From positions 18,535 through 82,534 of the forward strand of contig CASEWR010000125.1 in assembly GCA_949291675.1 (NCBI GenBank): a DNA stretch of 64,000 nucleotides, in the 5' to 3' direction. Origin of the DNA: an uncultured Desulfovibrio sp. Its GTDB lineage: Bacteria > Desulfobacterota > Desulfovibrionia > Desulfovibrionales > Desulfovibrionaceae. The notes beneath the pieces were generated by a model. That model made no database searches and was not told the origin of the DNA. It saw only the letters and a list, made by a program, of their open reading frames with translations. Positions 37,289 to 47,043 of the stretch are shown piece after piece (within the stretch, counting starts at the first letter, position 1; every line of letters begins with the position of its first letter). A program made the translations under genes and the position numbers.

Positions 37289-37579
37289 TGGTGAAAATCC
37301 GTATCGTATGTATCGTTGAAAACAGCATAAAAAACGCAAAAACTTGCGATAAAAAGGAAATTTGTTTCTCTGCCCAGGCCTTGCTCAGGCGGGCTGCACC
37401 CCTGCAGACTCCTGCTGGATATGGGGTCTGGGAATGCGGACAGGAGCGGTGCGGGAACGACGGAAGGCGGCTGCCGCGCTGCACAGGGCCGGCGACGTCT
37501 TCAGCAGAAGCCGGGATGTGTCTGCAGGACCCGGGACGGGGCCGCGCTGTGGACGCGCGGGCAGGGCCCTTGTCAGGGG
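37289..37579. other. recJ-pyrF gap
   Basis: About 290 bases with an A/T-rich stretch next to recJ (37290-37365) that could hold its promoter. No gene or clear hairpin seen. Confidence 0.4.
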
Positions 37580-38269
37580 CTACTGTGTCACAGTGGCCAT
37601 GTCGTCTAAAATGGCCTGTGCTGCCAGGGCAGGGTCACCGGCCCTGGTGATGGGGCGGCCCACCACCAGGAAGTCCGCGCCACTGGCCACAGCCCGGGCA
37701 GGCGTCATGACGCGGGCCTGATCGTCTGTGGCAGCACCCTTCGGACGGATGCCGGGGCAGAGCACCTTCAGGTGAGTGGCAGCCTTGATGGCAGCTGCCT
37801 CGTGGCCTGAGCAGACCACACCGTCCAGACCCCAGGCATCGGCAAGGCCGGCAAGCTCCATGGCAAAGTCACCGGGGCTTTTGCTGATGCCGGGCATTGC
37901 ACCGCTGGCAAAGCTTGTGAGCACAGTGACGCCGAAGATAAGGGGGCGCTCCTCGCCCTCTTCGGCAGCAGCAGCCATGGCTGCCCGGCACATGGCCTCA
38001 CCGCCCTGCGTATGTATGGTGACAAGCTTTGCCTTTGTGCGACAGGCAGAGCGCACGGCTGCGGCCACGGTATTGGGAATGTCATGGAACTTGAGGTCCA
38101 GGAAGATGGAAAAGCCCATGGCATCAAGTTCGTGGAGGAGTGCCGGGCCGCTCTTCACAAAGGCCTCAAGGCCCACCTTGCACCAGGTGAGGGTGCCGCT
38201 GAGTCTGCGTGCGCAGGCAAGAAGGTCCTCAGGCTGAGAAAAATCCAGTGCTGCAATAAGCTCTGCCAT
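37580..38269 (-). CDS. pyrF: Orotidine 5'-phosphate decarboxylase
   Basis: 229 residues. Last step of UMP synthesis. The catalytic motif is FLDLKFHDIPNTVAAAVRS; the N-terminus LIAALDFSQPEDLL and the phosphate-binding FLVVGRPITRAGDP complete the barrel. Lies between gmk and recJ as in related genomes. Stop TAG. Confidence 0.97.
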   Translation of the reverse strand: MAELIAALDFSQPEDLLACARRLSGTLTWCKVGLEAFVKSGPALLHELDAMGFSIFLDLKFHDIPNTVAAAVRSACRTKAKLVTIHTQGGEAMCRAAMAAAAEEGEERPLIFGVTVLTSFASGAMPGISKSPGDFAMELAGLADAWGLDGVVCSGHEAAAIKAATHLKVLCPGIRPKGAATDDQARVMTPARAVASGADFLVVGRPITRAGDPALAAQAILDDMATVTQ

Positions 38270-38288
38270 ATGTCCTGTGTCCTTGTGT

Positions 38289-38343
38289 CCGGGGGGATCC
38301 CGGAGGAATCCCGGGGGAATGCCGGGGGAATCCCGGGGGAAAA
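38289..38343. repeat. 11-bp tandem repeat (5 copies) upstream of pyrF
   Basis: Five adjacent units of CCGGGGGAATC with one or two changes each, 20 bases upstream of the pyrF start, inside its 5' leader and covering the expected place of a core promoter or leader. Confidence 0.95.
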
Positions 38344-38439
38344 GAAAGTTGTGTCTTGCGTCCTGAAGTCAGCAGGCCGTCAGATGCCGGTACGGGGTCT
38401 GAAGAATGGCCCTGCTGTCTGCCGGGTCTGGCACCTGCC

Positions 38440-39042
38440 TCACTGCAGCAGGGTGTCAATGACAGTTCTGTGCAGGGGCGTGCGCAGGGTGGCGGCAAGG
38501 TAGATGGCACGCAGCTCGTCACAGGCCCTGTTGAGGTCATCATTGACAATGATGCTCTCGAACCAGCGCGCCTCGGCAATCTCCTTTCCGGCATTGGCAA
38601 GGCGGGTGGCAATGACGTCGTCGCTGTCCGTGCCCCTGGAGCGCAGTCTGCGCTCCAGCTCCTGCATGGACGGGGGCAGGATGAAGACAGTGGCTGCGTT
38701 GTGCAGGCTTAAGCGCAGCTGGGCAGCTCCCTGCACGTCAACATCGAGCAGCACGTCCCTGCCTGCGGCAAGCAGCTCGCGCAAGGGGCCCAGGGGAGTG
38801 CCATAATAATTGCCATGGACCTCGGCCCACTCGGCAAAGGCGCCTTCGCTGCGCATGGCGGCAAAGCGCTCCTTCGTGAGGAAATGATAGTCCCTGCCGT
38901 CCACCTCACCGGCCCTGGGGGCCCTGGTGGTGCAGGAAATGGAGAAGGCAAACTGCGGAAACTCCTGCAGAAGCCTGTGGACAAGGGTGGTTTTGCCGGC
39001 TCCGGAGGGGGCGCTGAGGACAAGTGCTGTTCCAAGACGCAT
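38440..39042 (-). CDS. gmk: Guanylate kinase
   Basis: 200 residues. P-loop VLSAPSGAGKTTLVHRLL, GMP-binding SISCTTRAPRAGEVDGRDYHF and lid region. Phosphorylates GMP to GDP. In related genomes a RemA/DUF370 gene often lies between yicC and gmk; here only 39 bases separate them. Stop TGA. Confidence 0.97.
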   Translation of the reverse strand: MRLGTALVLSAPSGAGKTTLVHRLLQEFPQFAFSISCTTRAPRAGEVDGRDYHFLTKERFAAMRSEGAFAEWAEVHGNYYGTPLGPLRELLAAGRDVLLDVDVQGAAQLRLSLHNAATVFILPPSMQELERRLRSRGTDSDDVIATRLANAGKEIAEARWFESIIVNDDLNRACDELRAIYLAATLRTPLHRTVIDTLLQ

Positions 39043-39081
39043 GAGCTTCTGACTCCTGACTTCTGAGTCCTGATGTGAGGC

Positions 39082-39960
39082 CTATTCCAGGTTCTGGACC
39101 TGTTCGCGGCATTTTTCCAGTTCGTTCTTGTAGTCCACCACCAGACGGGAGAGCTGCACGTCCGGGACCTTGTTGCCGCAGGTGGTGATTTCCCGGAAGC
39201 ATTCCTGCAGGGTGAAGTCCAGGCGCCTGCCCACATCATCGTCGCTGGCAAAGAGCTCGCGCATGCGTTCAAGATGGGTGGTGAGTCTGGTGAGCTCCTC
39301 GGTGACGTCAAGGCGGTCCAGGAGGATGACTGCTTCCTGCAAAAAGCGCGTCTCGGCAAGGTCTGTGAGATTGTGCATGGCAATCTGCTCGTTGAGGCGC
39401 TCGCGCAGGGCTGCTGCGCGCTCTTCCCTGATGGCAGGGGCGCGCTCGCGCAAAATGTCTGTCCACTGTTCAAGGCGCAGCACCCTGGCAAGCAGGTCGT
39501 GGCCAAGGGCAGCTCCCTCGGTCTCCCTGGACTCATTCCAGTCGTCCAGGGCCAGGGTCAGGCCGTTTTCCAGCATGGCCACCACATCCTCGCTCACATC
39601 TTCGGAGGACGTGATCCACAGGTCAGGCAGGGCCAGCAGGGCATTGTAGTCGGGTGTGTAGCTGTCACCGCGCTCTGCAGCCAGGCTTTCCAGAGCGCCC
39701 AGCATGCCTCTGGCCCTGGCTGTATCAAAGTGCAGGTCCGGGTCTGTGGTCAGAAACTGCATGCTCAGGTCAATGCTCACCCGGCCCCTGACAGCGTGCC
39801 TGCGCACCAGCTTGTCAAAGCGATTTTCCAGATGGGAGACAGTGGCAGGCAGGTTCCACTTGAGGTCCAGCCTCTTGCCGTTGACGCTGCGTATTTCCCA
39901 TTGCTGGGTGAAGAGCTCATTCTCCATGATGCAGCGTCCAAAGCCAGTCATGCTTCTCAT
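39082..39960 (-). CDS. yicC: YicC family endoribonuclease
   Basis: 292 residues from MRSMTGFGRCIMENELFTQ, the typical YicC opening. The C-terminal DUF1732 part shows DVGRRLDFTLQECFREITTCGNK and the end VDYKNELEKCREQVQNLE. YicC is an RNase implicated in small-RNA turnover in E. coli. Neighbours gmk-pyrF-recJ match the conserved cluster. Stop TAG. Confidence 0.96.
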   Translation of the reverse strand: MRSMTGFGRCIMENELFTQQWEIRSVNGKRLDLKWNLPATVSHLENRFDKLVRRHAVRGRVSIDLSMQFLTTDPDLHFDTARARGMLGALESLAAERGDSYTPDYNALLALPDLWITSSEDVSEDVVAMLENGLTLALDDWNESRETEGAALGHDLLARVLRLEQWTDILRERAPAIREERAAALRERLNEQIAMHNLTDLAETRFLQEAVILLDRLDVTEELTRLTTHLERMRELFASDDDVGRRLDFTLQECFREITTCGNKVPDVQLSRLVVDYKNELEKCREQVQNLE

Positions 39961-40576
39961 ATCTGTCCTTCCTTGAATTCCCTTGCAATAGTCCCGGAAA
40001 AAGGCTCCTGCCAGACAATGCAGCCAGACTGCTGCCTGTGTCAGGACGTTGCGTCCGGCTCTGCAGAAGGCATGCTGTCCTGCCGTGTCAGTCTGACACA
40101 CAGAATGGCTGCAGAACAGGATTTGACAGCAATGCACAACCCTAAAGGAAAAAGCAGGCATCTTCAAGGGGCTGGACGGCGACCGGGCAGGGACTGCCCA
40201 AAACCGGATGAGCTCCCGGCAAGGGGCAGGACAGGGCTGGAAAGGACTGGACAGGGACCGGCCCGGGACTGGATACGGTCTGACGGTCCGCCCTTCCTTT
40301 TCAAGCATGCGCGATTCTGCTACACAGAAGACTGCAGGAATGGGTATGGCTGGTTGCGGTTGCATGGCTGCGTGCGCTCCTGCCCGTGTCAGGGCGATCT
40401 CAGGCCGGTCTCAGGCAGACCCGGGACAGTCCCGGGCAATCCCTGACAGACGCCTGACACCCCCTGGCAGGCCGGTCCCGGACCAGGAAGACGCAGGGCA
40501 TCCTGTTTCCGCAGTCTGCAGCGTCCCTGAGCCAGGTCCCTGAGCATGGCCGCGAGCCGGTAAGGAGAAGGAGAAT
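39961..40576. other. Divergent yicC-ade intergenic region
   Basis: About 615 bases with no recognisable gene. The middle and right parts are G/A-rich degenerate CAGGGACTGG-type words. Promoters for both genes should lie here; no purine riboswitch was recognised ahead of ade. Confidence 0.45.
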
Positions 40577-42355
40577 ATGAATGATGTCAAGGTGCTGCGC
40601 AGCATGGTGGAGATGGCACAGGGCAAACAGGCCTGTGATCTCAAGCTGATCCATGCCCATGTGGTGGATGTCTTTGGCCGGGAGGTTCTGCAAAACCGCA
40701 CTGTGCTCATCGGCCAGGGCCGTATTGTGGCTGTGCTGCCAGACGAGGCCTGCGCCGGCTTTGCGGCAGCACGGACTGTGGACTGTGCGGGCAGATATCT
40801 TCTGCCGGGCCTTATGGATGCCCATGTGCACATCGAGTCCACCATGCTCACGCCGGCCTCCTTTGCCAGGGCAGTGCTTGCCTGCGGCACCACCAGGGTG
40901 GTGGCAGACCCCCATGAGATAGCCAATGTGGCAGGAAGGGACGGCATAACCTACATGCTCAAGGCCAGCGCCGGTCTGCCCTGTCACATCCATATCGCCC
41001 TGCCTTCCTGTGTGCCCTGCACCCCCTTTGAGGATGCAGGAGCCGTGCTCGATGAAGCAGCCTTGCGCCCGTTCTATGCAGACGAGCGCGTCTGCTCTCT
41101 TGGCGAAGTCATGAATGTGCCCGGCATCTTGGGCTGCGATGACGACCTGCTTGCCAAGGTGGCTGCTGCCAGAGCTGCAGGATGCATGGTGGACGGCCAC
41201 TGCCCGGGCCTTACGGGGGCCGGCCTGCAGGCCTATGTTGTCTGCGGCATGGGCAATGACCATGAGGAGGAAGACCCGGCAGTCCTGCAGGAGCACATTG
41301 CCAGCGGCCTCTATGTTTTTGTGCGCGAGGGCGCTGCTGCCAAAAGCCTCTCCCGCGTCCTGCCCTGCGTGACGGCAAACAATGCCCATCGCTTCTGCCT
41401 GTGCACGGATGACCTGCATGCCGAGGACATTCTGAAGTCCGGCCATATCAATGCCATTTTGCGCAAGGCCGTGTCCCTGGGCCTGGATGCGCCCACAGCC
41501 GTGGCCATGGCGACCATCAATACAGCCACCTGCTTTGGCTTTGCCGGCTGCGGTGCCGTGGCAGCCGGCTGTGTGGCAGACCTTGTCCTTGTGCATGACC
41601 TGACGGACTTTGCCGTGCACACAGTGTGGAGCGAAGGGAAGGAGGTGTTTGCAGATGGCTGCGTGCACTGCGAGATGGCGCCGTACCCTGTGCCGGAGAA
41701 CTTTGCGCACAGTGTGCATGTGCAGGAGCCCTCTCCCGCGGACCTGAAACTTGCCGTGCCCTCGAAAAGAGCCCGTGTCATCAGCATGCTGCCCCGCAAT
41801 CTCTGCACCAGAGCCTGCATCCGCGACGTGGCAGTGGATGCAGAGGGCAACTTTGATGCAGCGCAAAATCCCGGGCTGTGCAAGATAGCAGTCTTCGAGC
41901 GCCACAAGGGGCTTGGCCTTGCGGGCTGCGGTATCCTGGAAAACTATGCCCTGCCTGGCAAACTGCTTGGCGGTGCCCTTGCCACCAGCATTTCCCATGA
42001 CAGTCACAACATTGTGGCTGCAGGCAGCTCGGATGCAGACATGCTGGCAGCAGTCAGACAGGTGGCAGCCATGAACGGCGGCATTGCCATTGTGCAGCAC
42101 GGCGTGTGCACAGCCTCCCTGCCTCTGCCTGTGGCAGGCCTCATGAGCAATGCCCCGGCAGAGGAGATTGCCAGGACGCTGGCTGCCATTGAGGAGGCTG
42201 CCCGCAACTTTGCCGTGAGCCCGGACATTGACCCTGTCATGTCCTTAAGCTTCATGGCCCTGTGCGTGATCCCGGAGCTGCGCGTGCACACGCGAGGCCT
42301 CTTTGACGTGACCACCTTCTCCTTCACCTCTGTGGATGCAGGGCCTGAAGCATAG
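40577..42355 (+). CDS. ade: Adenine deaminase
   Basis: 592 residues, typical of the amidohydrolase-type Ade. Metal-binding motif LLPGLMDAHVHIESTML, ADPHEIANVAG, the later VDGHCPGLTG and C-terminal ILENYALPGKLLGGALATSISHDSHN. Converts adenine to hypoxanthine and ammonia in purine salvage. Ribosome-binding site AAGGAGAAGG. Stands alone on the plus strand. Stop TAG; the frame then stays open for about 110 meaningless codons. Confidence 0.96.
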   Translation: MNDVKVLRSMVEMAQGKQACDLKLIHAHVVDVFGREVLQNRTVLIGQGRIVAVLPDEACAGFAAARTVDCAGRYLLPGLMDAHVHIESTMLTPASFARAVLACGTTRVVADPHEIANVAGRDGITYMLKASAGLPCHIHIALPSCVPCTPFEDAGAVLDEAALRPFYADERVCSLGEVMNVPGILGCDDDLLAKVAAARAAGCMVDGHCPGLTGAGLQAYVVCGMGNDHEEEDPAVLQEHIASGLYVFVREGAAAKSLSRVLPCVTANNAHRFCLCTDDLHAEDILKSGHINAILRKAVSLGLDAPTAVAMATINTATCFGFAGCGAVAAGCVADLVLVHDLTDFAVHTVWSEGKEVFADGCVHCEMAPYPVPENFAHSVHVQEPSPADLKLAVPSKRARVISMLPRNLCTRACIRDVAVDAEGNFDAAQNPGLCKIAVFERHKGLGLAGCGILENYALPGKLLGGALATSISHDSHNIVAAGSSDADMLAAVRQVAAMNGGIAIVQHGVCTASLPLPVAGLMSNAPAEEIARTLAAIEEAARNFAVSPDIDPVMSLSFMALCVIPELRVHTRGLFDVTTFSFTSVDAGPEA

Positions 42356-42816
42356 GCCTGGCCAGGGGCATATGCAGTGCATCAGGCTGATCTGCAGTGC
42401 CAGAGACAGCGGGGAAGAGTGCACAGAAGAAAGACTGTCCGTCCGCATCCTGGCACACAGACATCCATTTGCAAGCCTTCCAAAATCCATCAGCATGCCT
42501 GCAGCGTCCGCTGCAGGCTGGACGGAAGGACAGCATACAGCGCAGCTGCAGGGTCCTGTTTCCCCGGCTCTGCTGCCTGGCTCAGCACAAAAGACAGACA
42601 TCACAGTCCACATACATGGCACAGACAGTCCATCTGTGAGGCGCAGACAGTCCACATGCGTCGCACAGACAGTCCATGTGCATGACACACGCAGTCCACA
42701 TGCAGGACATGTCCAGTCCACGTGCAGGACATGTCCCCATAACCACCCATCGCTGCACAGGCCTGCAGCATCAGTGAGGCCTGGCAGCAGAGCAGGCCAG
42801 CCTGCGGGAGAACACT
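42356..42816. other. ade-thioesterase gap with tandem repeats
   Basis: About 460 bases. No gene. The right half is the 22-24 bp repeat described separately. Nothing resembling a terminator was seen after ade. Confidence 0.5.
42606..42734. repeat. Degenerate 22-24 bp tandem repeat
   Basis: About five imperfect units built around CACAGACAGTCCATGTGCATG, including GCAGGACATGTC in the last two. Many units contain CATGTG/CACATG palindromic words. It ends about 80 bases before the thioesterase start. Confidence 0.8.
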
Positions 42817-43209
42817 ATGGCAGAACTCACCATCGGCCTTGAGGCCACGCTGACCATTGCCGTGGACACGGCAAAGACAGCTGCCGCAGTCGGCAGCGGC
42901 TCCCTGCCTGTCTATGCCACCCCCATGCTCATTGCTGCCATGGAAGAGGCAGCCTGCCAGGCCATTGCCGGGGGCCTTGGCGAGGATGAGACCAGTGTGG
43001 GCACTAGGGTGGACGTTGAGCACCTTGCGCCCACCCCTGTGGGCGGCACAGTGACCGTGACGGCACGTCTGACCGGCATCGAGGGCCGCAGCCTCACCTT
43101 TGCCGTGGAGGCCAGTGACACTGCCTCCCAGGTGGCCAGGGGCGTGCACACACGCTTCCTTGTCCAGGCCACACGCTTCATGGACAAGGCTGCCAGACGC
43201 CTTGGCTGA
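42817..43209 (+). CDS. Hot-dog thioesterase, FlK-like
   Basis: 130 residues. Matches the fluoroacetyl-CoA thioesterase (FlK)-like hot-dog family by pattern: YATPMLIAAMEEAACQA with Thr35 and Glu43/44, and VDVEHLAPTPVG with His69, corresponding to the Thr-Glu-His catalytic set of FlK. Related small thioesterases are widespread and most do not act on fluoroacetyl-CoA, so substrate is unknown. Ends TGA, 200 bases before a bidirectional terminator. Confidence 0.85.
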   Translation: MAELTIGLEATLTIAVDTAKTAAAVGSGSLPVYATPMLIAAMEEAACQAIAGGLGEDETSVGTRVDVEHLAPTPVGGTVTVTARLTGIEGRSLTFAVEASDTASQVARGVHTRFLVQATRFMDKAARRLG

Positions 43210-43584
43210 GCCTGTCAGGCAGGCACTGTGCGAGCCGTACAAATGAGCTGACAGGCGCAGGTTTTTCCTGTATCAGCCTTTCGCACAGGCTGTCTCTGTC
43301 TTCGTGGTTGGGATGTGACAGGGGGCCTGTGCGCCGAACAGGCAGGTGAAGAGGCAGCGGTCCTCTGCTGCGAGCTGCTGCTGCTTCCTCTGCCTGAGAC
43401 CACAAGGCCCCTTGTGCTGCTGCACAAGGGGCCTTTGTAGTGGTGCGCCCTGCATCGGGCGGGGCATCGGTGCTGGCCTGCAGGCCAGGTTTCCGGCAGG
43501 CCGCAGGCGTACAGACTTCGGGCTGGCTGAGCCTGCGGGCGGCCAGTCCGGCATGGCTCATGAGCGCAGACCCTATCTGCGGCC
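43210..43584. other. Convergent gap between the thioesterase and rho
   Basis: 375 bases; apart from the hairpin terminator near 43406 nothing is recognised. Short open frames here are Cys/Ala/Arg-rich and non-genic. Confidence 0.5.
43406..43433. terminator. Bidirectional terminator between thioesterase and rho
   Basis: Perfect 12-bp stem GGCCCCTTGTGC/GCACAAGGGGCC with a four-base loop, flanked by AA on the left and TTTG on the right. It sits between convergent genes and could stop transcription from both sides. Confidence 0.85.
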
Positions 43585-44877
43585 CTATCTGCCCATGGCC
43601 TTGAGGAAGTCCTTGTTGGTCTTGGTGGCCTTCATCTTCTCTATCAGGAACTCCAGGCTCTCCGCGGTCTGCATGGGGCCTAAGATCTTGCGCATGATCC
43701 AGGTGCGCTTGAGCACGTCCTCAGAGAGGAGCAGTTCCTCCCTGCGTGTGCCTGTGCGGTGCAGATCAATGGCCGGGAAGATGCGCCGCTCAGCTAAGTG
43801 GCGGTCCAGACAGATTTCCATGTTGCCTGTGCCCTTGAACTCTTCAAAGATGACTTCGTCCATGCGCGAGCCTGTCTCTGTGAGGGCTGTGGCCAGGATG
43901 GTGAGGCTGCCGCCTTCCTCCAGGTTTCTGGCAGCACCAAAGAAGCGCTTGGGACGCTGCAGGGCATTGGCATCAAGACCACCGGTGAGCACGCGGCCTG
44001 AGGCAGGGGTCACGGTATTGTAGGCTCTGCCCACTCTGGTGATGGAGTCCAGGAGAATGACCACGTCACGCTTGCGCTCGACCAGACGCTTGGCCTTTTC
44101 CAGCACCATTTCACAGACCTGCACATGGCGCTGCGGGGGCTCGTCAAAGGTGGAGCTGATGATCTCGGCGCCCCTGACGGTGCGGGCCATGTCCGTTACT
44201 TCCTCGGGACGCTCGTCAATGAGCAGGATGATGAGGTAGCAGTCAGGGTTGTTGGTGGAGATGGCATTGGCCAGGGACTGCAAGAGCACTGTCTTGCCTG
44301 TCCTTGGCGGGGCCACAATGAGGCCGCGCTGCCCGCAGCCAATGGGAGCGAGCAGGTCAATGATGCGGTTGGCATAGTTGGTGCTGCCGTTTTCCATGAC
44401 CAGCTGCCGTTTGGGGTAGATCGGGGTCAGGTTGTCAAAGAGCACCAGGTTTCTGGCCTTTTCCGGGGACTCGAAGCCAATGCTGCAGACCTTGAGCAGG
44501 GCAAAGTAGCGTTCCCCTTCCTTGGGCGGCCGGATCTGCCCTGAGACCACATCGCCCTTGCGCAGGGAGAACTTGCGAATCTGCGAGGGCGAGACATAGA
44601 TGTCGTCAGGGCCGGGCATGTAGGAATAGAAGGTTGAGCGCAGAAAGCCGAAGCCGTCCGGAAGAATTTCCAGCACGCCGTCGCCGTAGATGGCGCCGTC
44701 ATGGGAGCCGCAGGCCTGCAGAATGGCAAAGAGCAGCTCCTGCTTGCGCAGCGAGCTGGCATTGTCCACGCCATAGGCGTCGGCCAGCTGCATGAGGTCA
44801 TTCATGGAGCTGGTCTTCAGGGTTGAGAGATTGAGGGAGCCATCCGCAGGTGGATTGGCCAGTATTTTCTTGAGCAT
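43585..44877 (-). CDS. rho: Transcription termination factor Rho
   Basis: 430 residues. RNA-binding N-terminal domain ([15 protein letters not shown]), P-loop [16 protein letters not shown], Walker [17 protein letters not shown], and the C-terminal [19 protein letters not shown]. Hexameric helicase ending untranslated transcripts; its partner NusG is encoded in this window. It ends in TAG with a second in-frame TAG four codons later (AGATAG repeated). A long repeat-rich leader precedes it, the place of Rho autoregulation in other bacteria. Confidence 0.98.
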   Translation of the reverse strand: MLKKILANPPADGSLNLSTLKTSSMNDLMQLADAYGVDNASSLRKQELLFAILQACGSHDGAIYGDGVLEILPDGFGFLRSTFYSYMPGPDDIYVSPSQIRKFSLRKGDVVSGQIRPPKEGERYFALLKVCSIGFESPEKARNLVLFDNLTPIYPKRQLVMENGSTNYANRIIDLLAPIGCGQRGLIVAPPRTGKTVLLQSLANAISTNNPDCYLIILLIDERPEEVTDMARTVRGAEIISSTFDEPPQRHVQVCEMVLEKAKRLVERKRDVVILLDSITRVGRAYNTVTPASGRVLTGGLDANALQRPKRFFGAARNLEEGGSLTILATALTETGSRMDEVIFEEFKGTGNMEICLDRHLAERRIFPAIDLHRTGTRREELLLSEDVLKRTWIMRKILGPMQTAESLEFLIEKMKATKTNKDFLKAMGR

Positions 44878-45722
44878 AATCTATCCGGAAAGGGTTGTGG
44901 ACCTCGGGGGCATGGCTGGACTCCGGCGGGGGTCAGGACAGTCGCCATGAGCACTTGTGCCGGACAGGGGCCGGACAGGGCAGCAGCAGACGTGACGCCA
45001 GGATATGTTCCGGGACACAAGGCCAGGAGCATGGGGCCAGAGTGTGGCCAGCATGGGGCCTGAATGCGGCCCTGACTGCAGCCCTGACTGCAGCGCAGGC
45101 ACAGGTCTGGCCCAGGTCAGGCACAGACCAGGCAGGGGCCTGCCAGATCAGGCACAGGTCAGGCACAGGCCAGAACAGGCACAGATCTGACCAGTGCAGG
45201 CACAGATCTGGCGCAGGTCTGGTGCAGATCAGGCGCAGCCAGGCATGGGCGCAGGGGCACAGGGCCGGCATATCCCTTGAGAGCGTGCGATTTTTGAGAG
45301 CTGACGTATCAGGGTGTCCTGACAAAACGCGGGGAAGCCATGACAGTTGTGATGAGAGGGGAGTCTTTGTGAGAGGGGTGAAGGGGCAGGGCACAGGCAG
45401 GAAGAGCCCATTGCGCAAAACACTTGCGCAAGGTGCAGGCGAAGGCCTGATGCCGGGACGGAAGGGGGACGCCCGGGGCCCTGTATGGGAATGAACGGAA
45501 AAGACCTTGAGAAAGGACCAGTAGAAAGGACCAGTGGAAAGGAGGGGGGGGTGCAAAAAACGCAAAAGGGCCGCCGGGATGCACCCTAGCCTATCCTGCA
45601 GTCTCTGGCAAGAGCGGCAGAGGGCATGGCGGCAGTGACACACAGTGTTTAAACTGTGCAGCTTTTGTTTCAGGTGGCCGCCAGGCGGGGGAAAACCGGG
45701 CGGGCAAAGCAGGCGGCCGGTA
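44878..45722. other. Repeat-rich 845-base region between carD and rho
   Basis: No convincing gene on either strand. It contains the tandem repeat at 45100-45245, and short duplicated GAAAGGACCAGT words at 45512-45540. The rho promoter and leader must lie in it. Confidence 0.5.
45100..45245. repeat. Degenerate CAGGCACAGGTC tandem repeat upstream of rho
   Basis: About ten imperfect 10-15 bp units of the form CAGGCACAGATCTGG/CAGGTCAGGCACAGG. The minus strand of this tract would be a C/T-rich unstructured RNA upstream of rho, resembling the kind of sequence Rho itself binds. Confidence 0.75.
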
Positions 45723-46268
45723 TCAGTTGCCGGCAGAGGTTTTTTTCTGGCTGTCTGCCTTGCTGTCGTCGGGAATGGGGGTCGGAGCGTACATCTCAAG
45801 CAGGCTGTTGCGCAGATCGTCCGGGGAGACGCCAAGGACTTCGGAGATCTCGCCGACAACCAGGGACATGGCCTGTTCCTGCAGGCGGCGTTCGCCGTAG
45901 GAGAGTTCCTTGTCACGACCAATGACCAGAAGTTCGCGCAAAACTTCAGCAACCACGCTCAAGTCGGGGCTCTTCATCTTGTCAGAATACTTACGAAAGC
46001 GCCGGTTCCAGTTCTGACCGACATAGACGTTCCGGGCGGTGGTATTCTTCAGGCTTTCCAGGATGTCTGCGGCCTTGTTCTTGTCCACAAGCTGACGCAG
46101 CCCCACACTGCCGGCATTCTGGACAGGGACCATGAGCGTGATGTTATTGCTCTGGATGCCGACAATGTAGATGTCACAATTGACACCGCCAATGCTCTTT
46201 TTGTCTATGCGGTTGATCTTTCCTACCCCCTGGGCGGGATAGACGACCAGATCGTCCACCTTGTACAT
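45723..46268 (-). CDS. CarD-family transcriptional regulator
   Basis: 181 residues from MYKVDDLVVYPAQGVGKIN. The N-terminal CarD/TRCF RNA-polymerase-interaction domain (VVYPAQGVGKI, NITLMVPV) is followed by a helical C-terminal DNA-binding domain (NWNRRFRKYSDKMKSPD, YGERRLQEQAMSLVVGEI). CarD binds the beta subunit and stabilises open complexes at many promoters, including rRNA promoters in mycobacteria. Ribosome-binding site AGGAGT. Its 3' neighbour is rho. Stop TGA. Confidence 0.92.
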   Translation of the reverse strand: MYKVDDLVVYPAQGVGKINRIDKKSIGGVNCDIYIVGIQSNNITLMVPVQNAGSVGLRQLVDKNKAADILESLKNTTARNVYVGQNWNRRFRKYSDKMKSPDLSVVAEVLRELLVIGRDKELSYGERRLQEQAMSLVVGEISEVLGVSPDDLRNSLLEMYAPTPIPDDSKADSQKKTSAGN

Positions 46269-47043
46269 GAGAGGACTCCTTACGACAGCCCCACGCTGCC
46301 GTGCGCTCACATACTCCTACTGACAATCTTCTTTTGCATGCCGTGTGAACGAATCCGGGATCCCATCAGACAGACGTTGCCGAACGCAAGCTGTACGACT
46401 GAATGGGCGCACAAAGGGCGCAAGGAAAAGACGCTGAGGATATGTGGATATTTGATTCTCCTGTGCTTTTCGTAGGATTTGATCTTCCTTGCGTCCGGGA
46501 TGCTTTCTGACCTGATGACGCTGCAAAACGCAGCCTTCATACAGCGCATGCAAGTATGGCGCAGACCATGCTGCAGATGCTGCAGCATGCGCTCCGCGCA
46601 GGGCATGCCATGAAGGATGCTGGCGTGCAGTATCCCTGACCATAAGGAATACCAAGTTTTCTTAACCTACAGAGAAGCGGGCAAAAAGTCCAGTGCCCGC
46701 AAAAAAATAGCTGACTACACGACGGCAGCACGGCGGCTATACGACGACAGCACCGCGACACAAGAACGAGCCAATGGCGGCCAGACGGCGACCGGAAGAA
46801 CGGCCAGAAGAACGAGAAAAAAGAACTGTGTCCGGCAGTTGCCGAAAACACAGCTCTCTGCAGGATCTTGCCATACGATCCTGCCGTATGATCCTGCATC
46901 AGGATGGTGCGCACTGCGCATGTGTCCGTGCCCCGATACGGGACTGTCCGCGACTGACCGCGACTGACCGGGGCTGTCCGGGGCTTTTCGGGGCCTGGAC
47001 TTTTCAGGGCCCGGGGTGTCGTACCACGCCCGGTTCAGGCGTC
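46269..47043. other. 775-base pth-carD intergenic region
   Basis: A/T-richer than most joints, especially 46430-46520 and 46620-46710. Hairpins are present (for example GCGGGC/GCCCGC at about 46677-46700 and repeated CATACGATCCTGC-like words near 46870), but no tRNA or known RNA family was recognised. Open frames of up to 125 codons on the minus strand are Cys/Ser/Phe-rich and lack ribosome-binding sites. A non-coding RNA is possible but unsupported. Confidence 0.4.

Noticed and set aside
42377-42685. A 100-codon continuation of the ade frame after its TAG as a readthrough domain
   Set aside because: The translation is low-complexity and enters the tandem repeat; the Ade protein is already complete at the TAG.
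42606-42734. CRISPR array
   Set aside because: The units are degenerate and directly adjacent without unique spacers of constant length; it is a tandem repeat. No cas genes are present in the window.
43585-43600. Tandem in-frame TAG codons at the end of rho as evidence of anti-readthrough design
   Set aside because: It comes from a small AGATAG duplication and is a single case; other TAG-ending genes lack a close backup stop.
46537-46914. A 125-codon minus-strand frame between pth and carD
   Set aside because: No ribosome-binding site, Cys/Ser/Phe-rich and without recognisable pattern; more likely chance in non-coding DNA.
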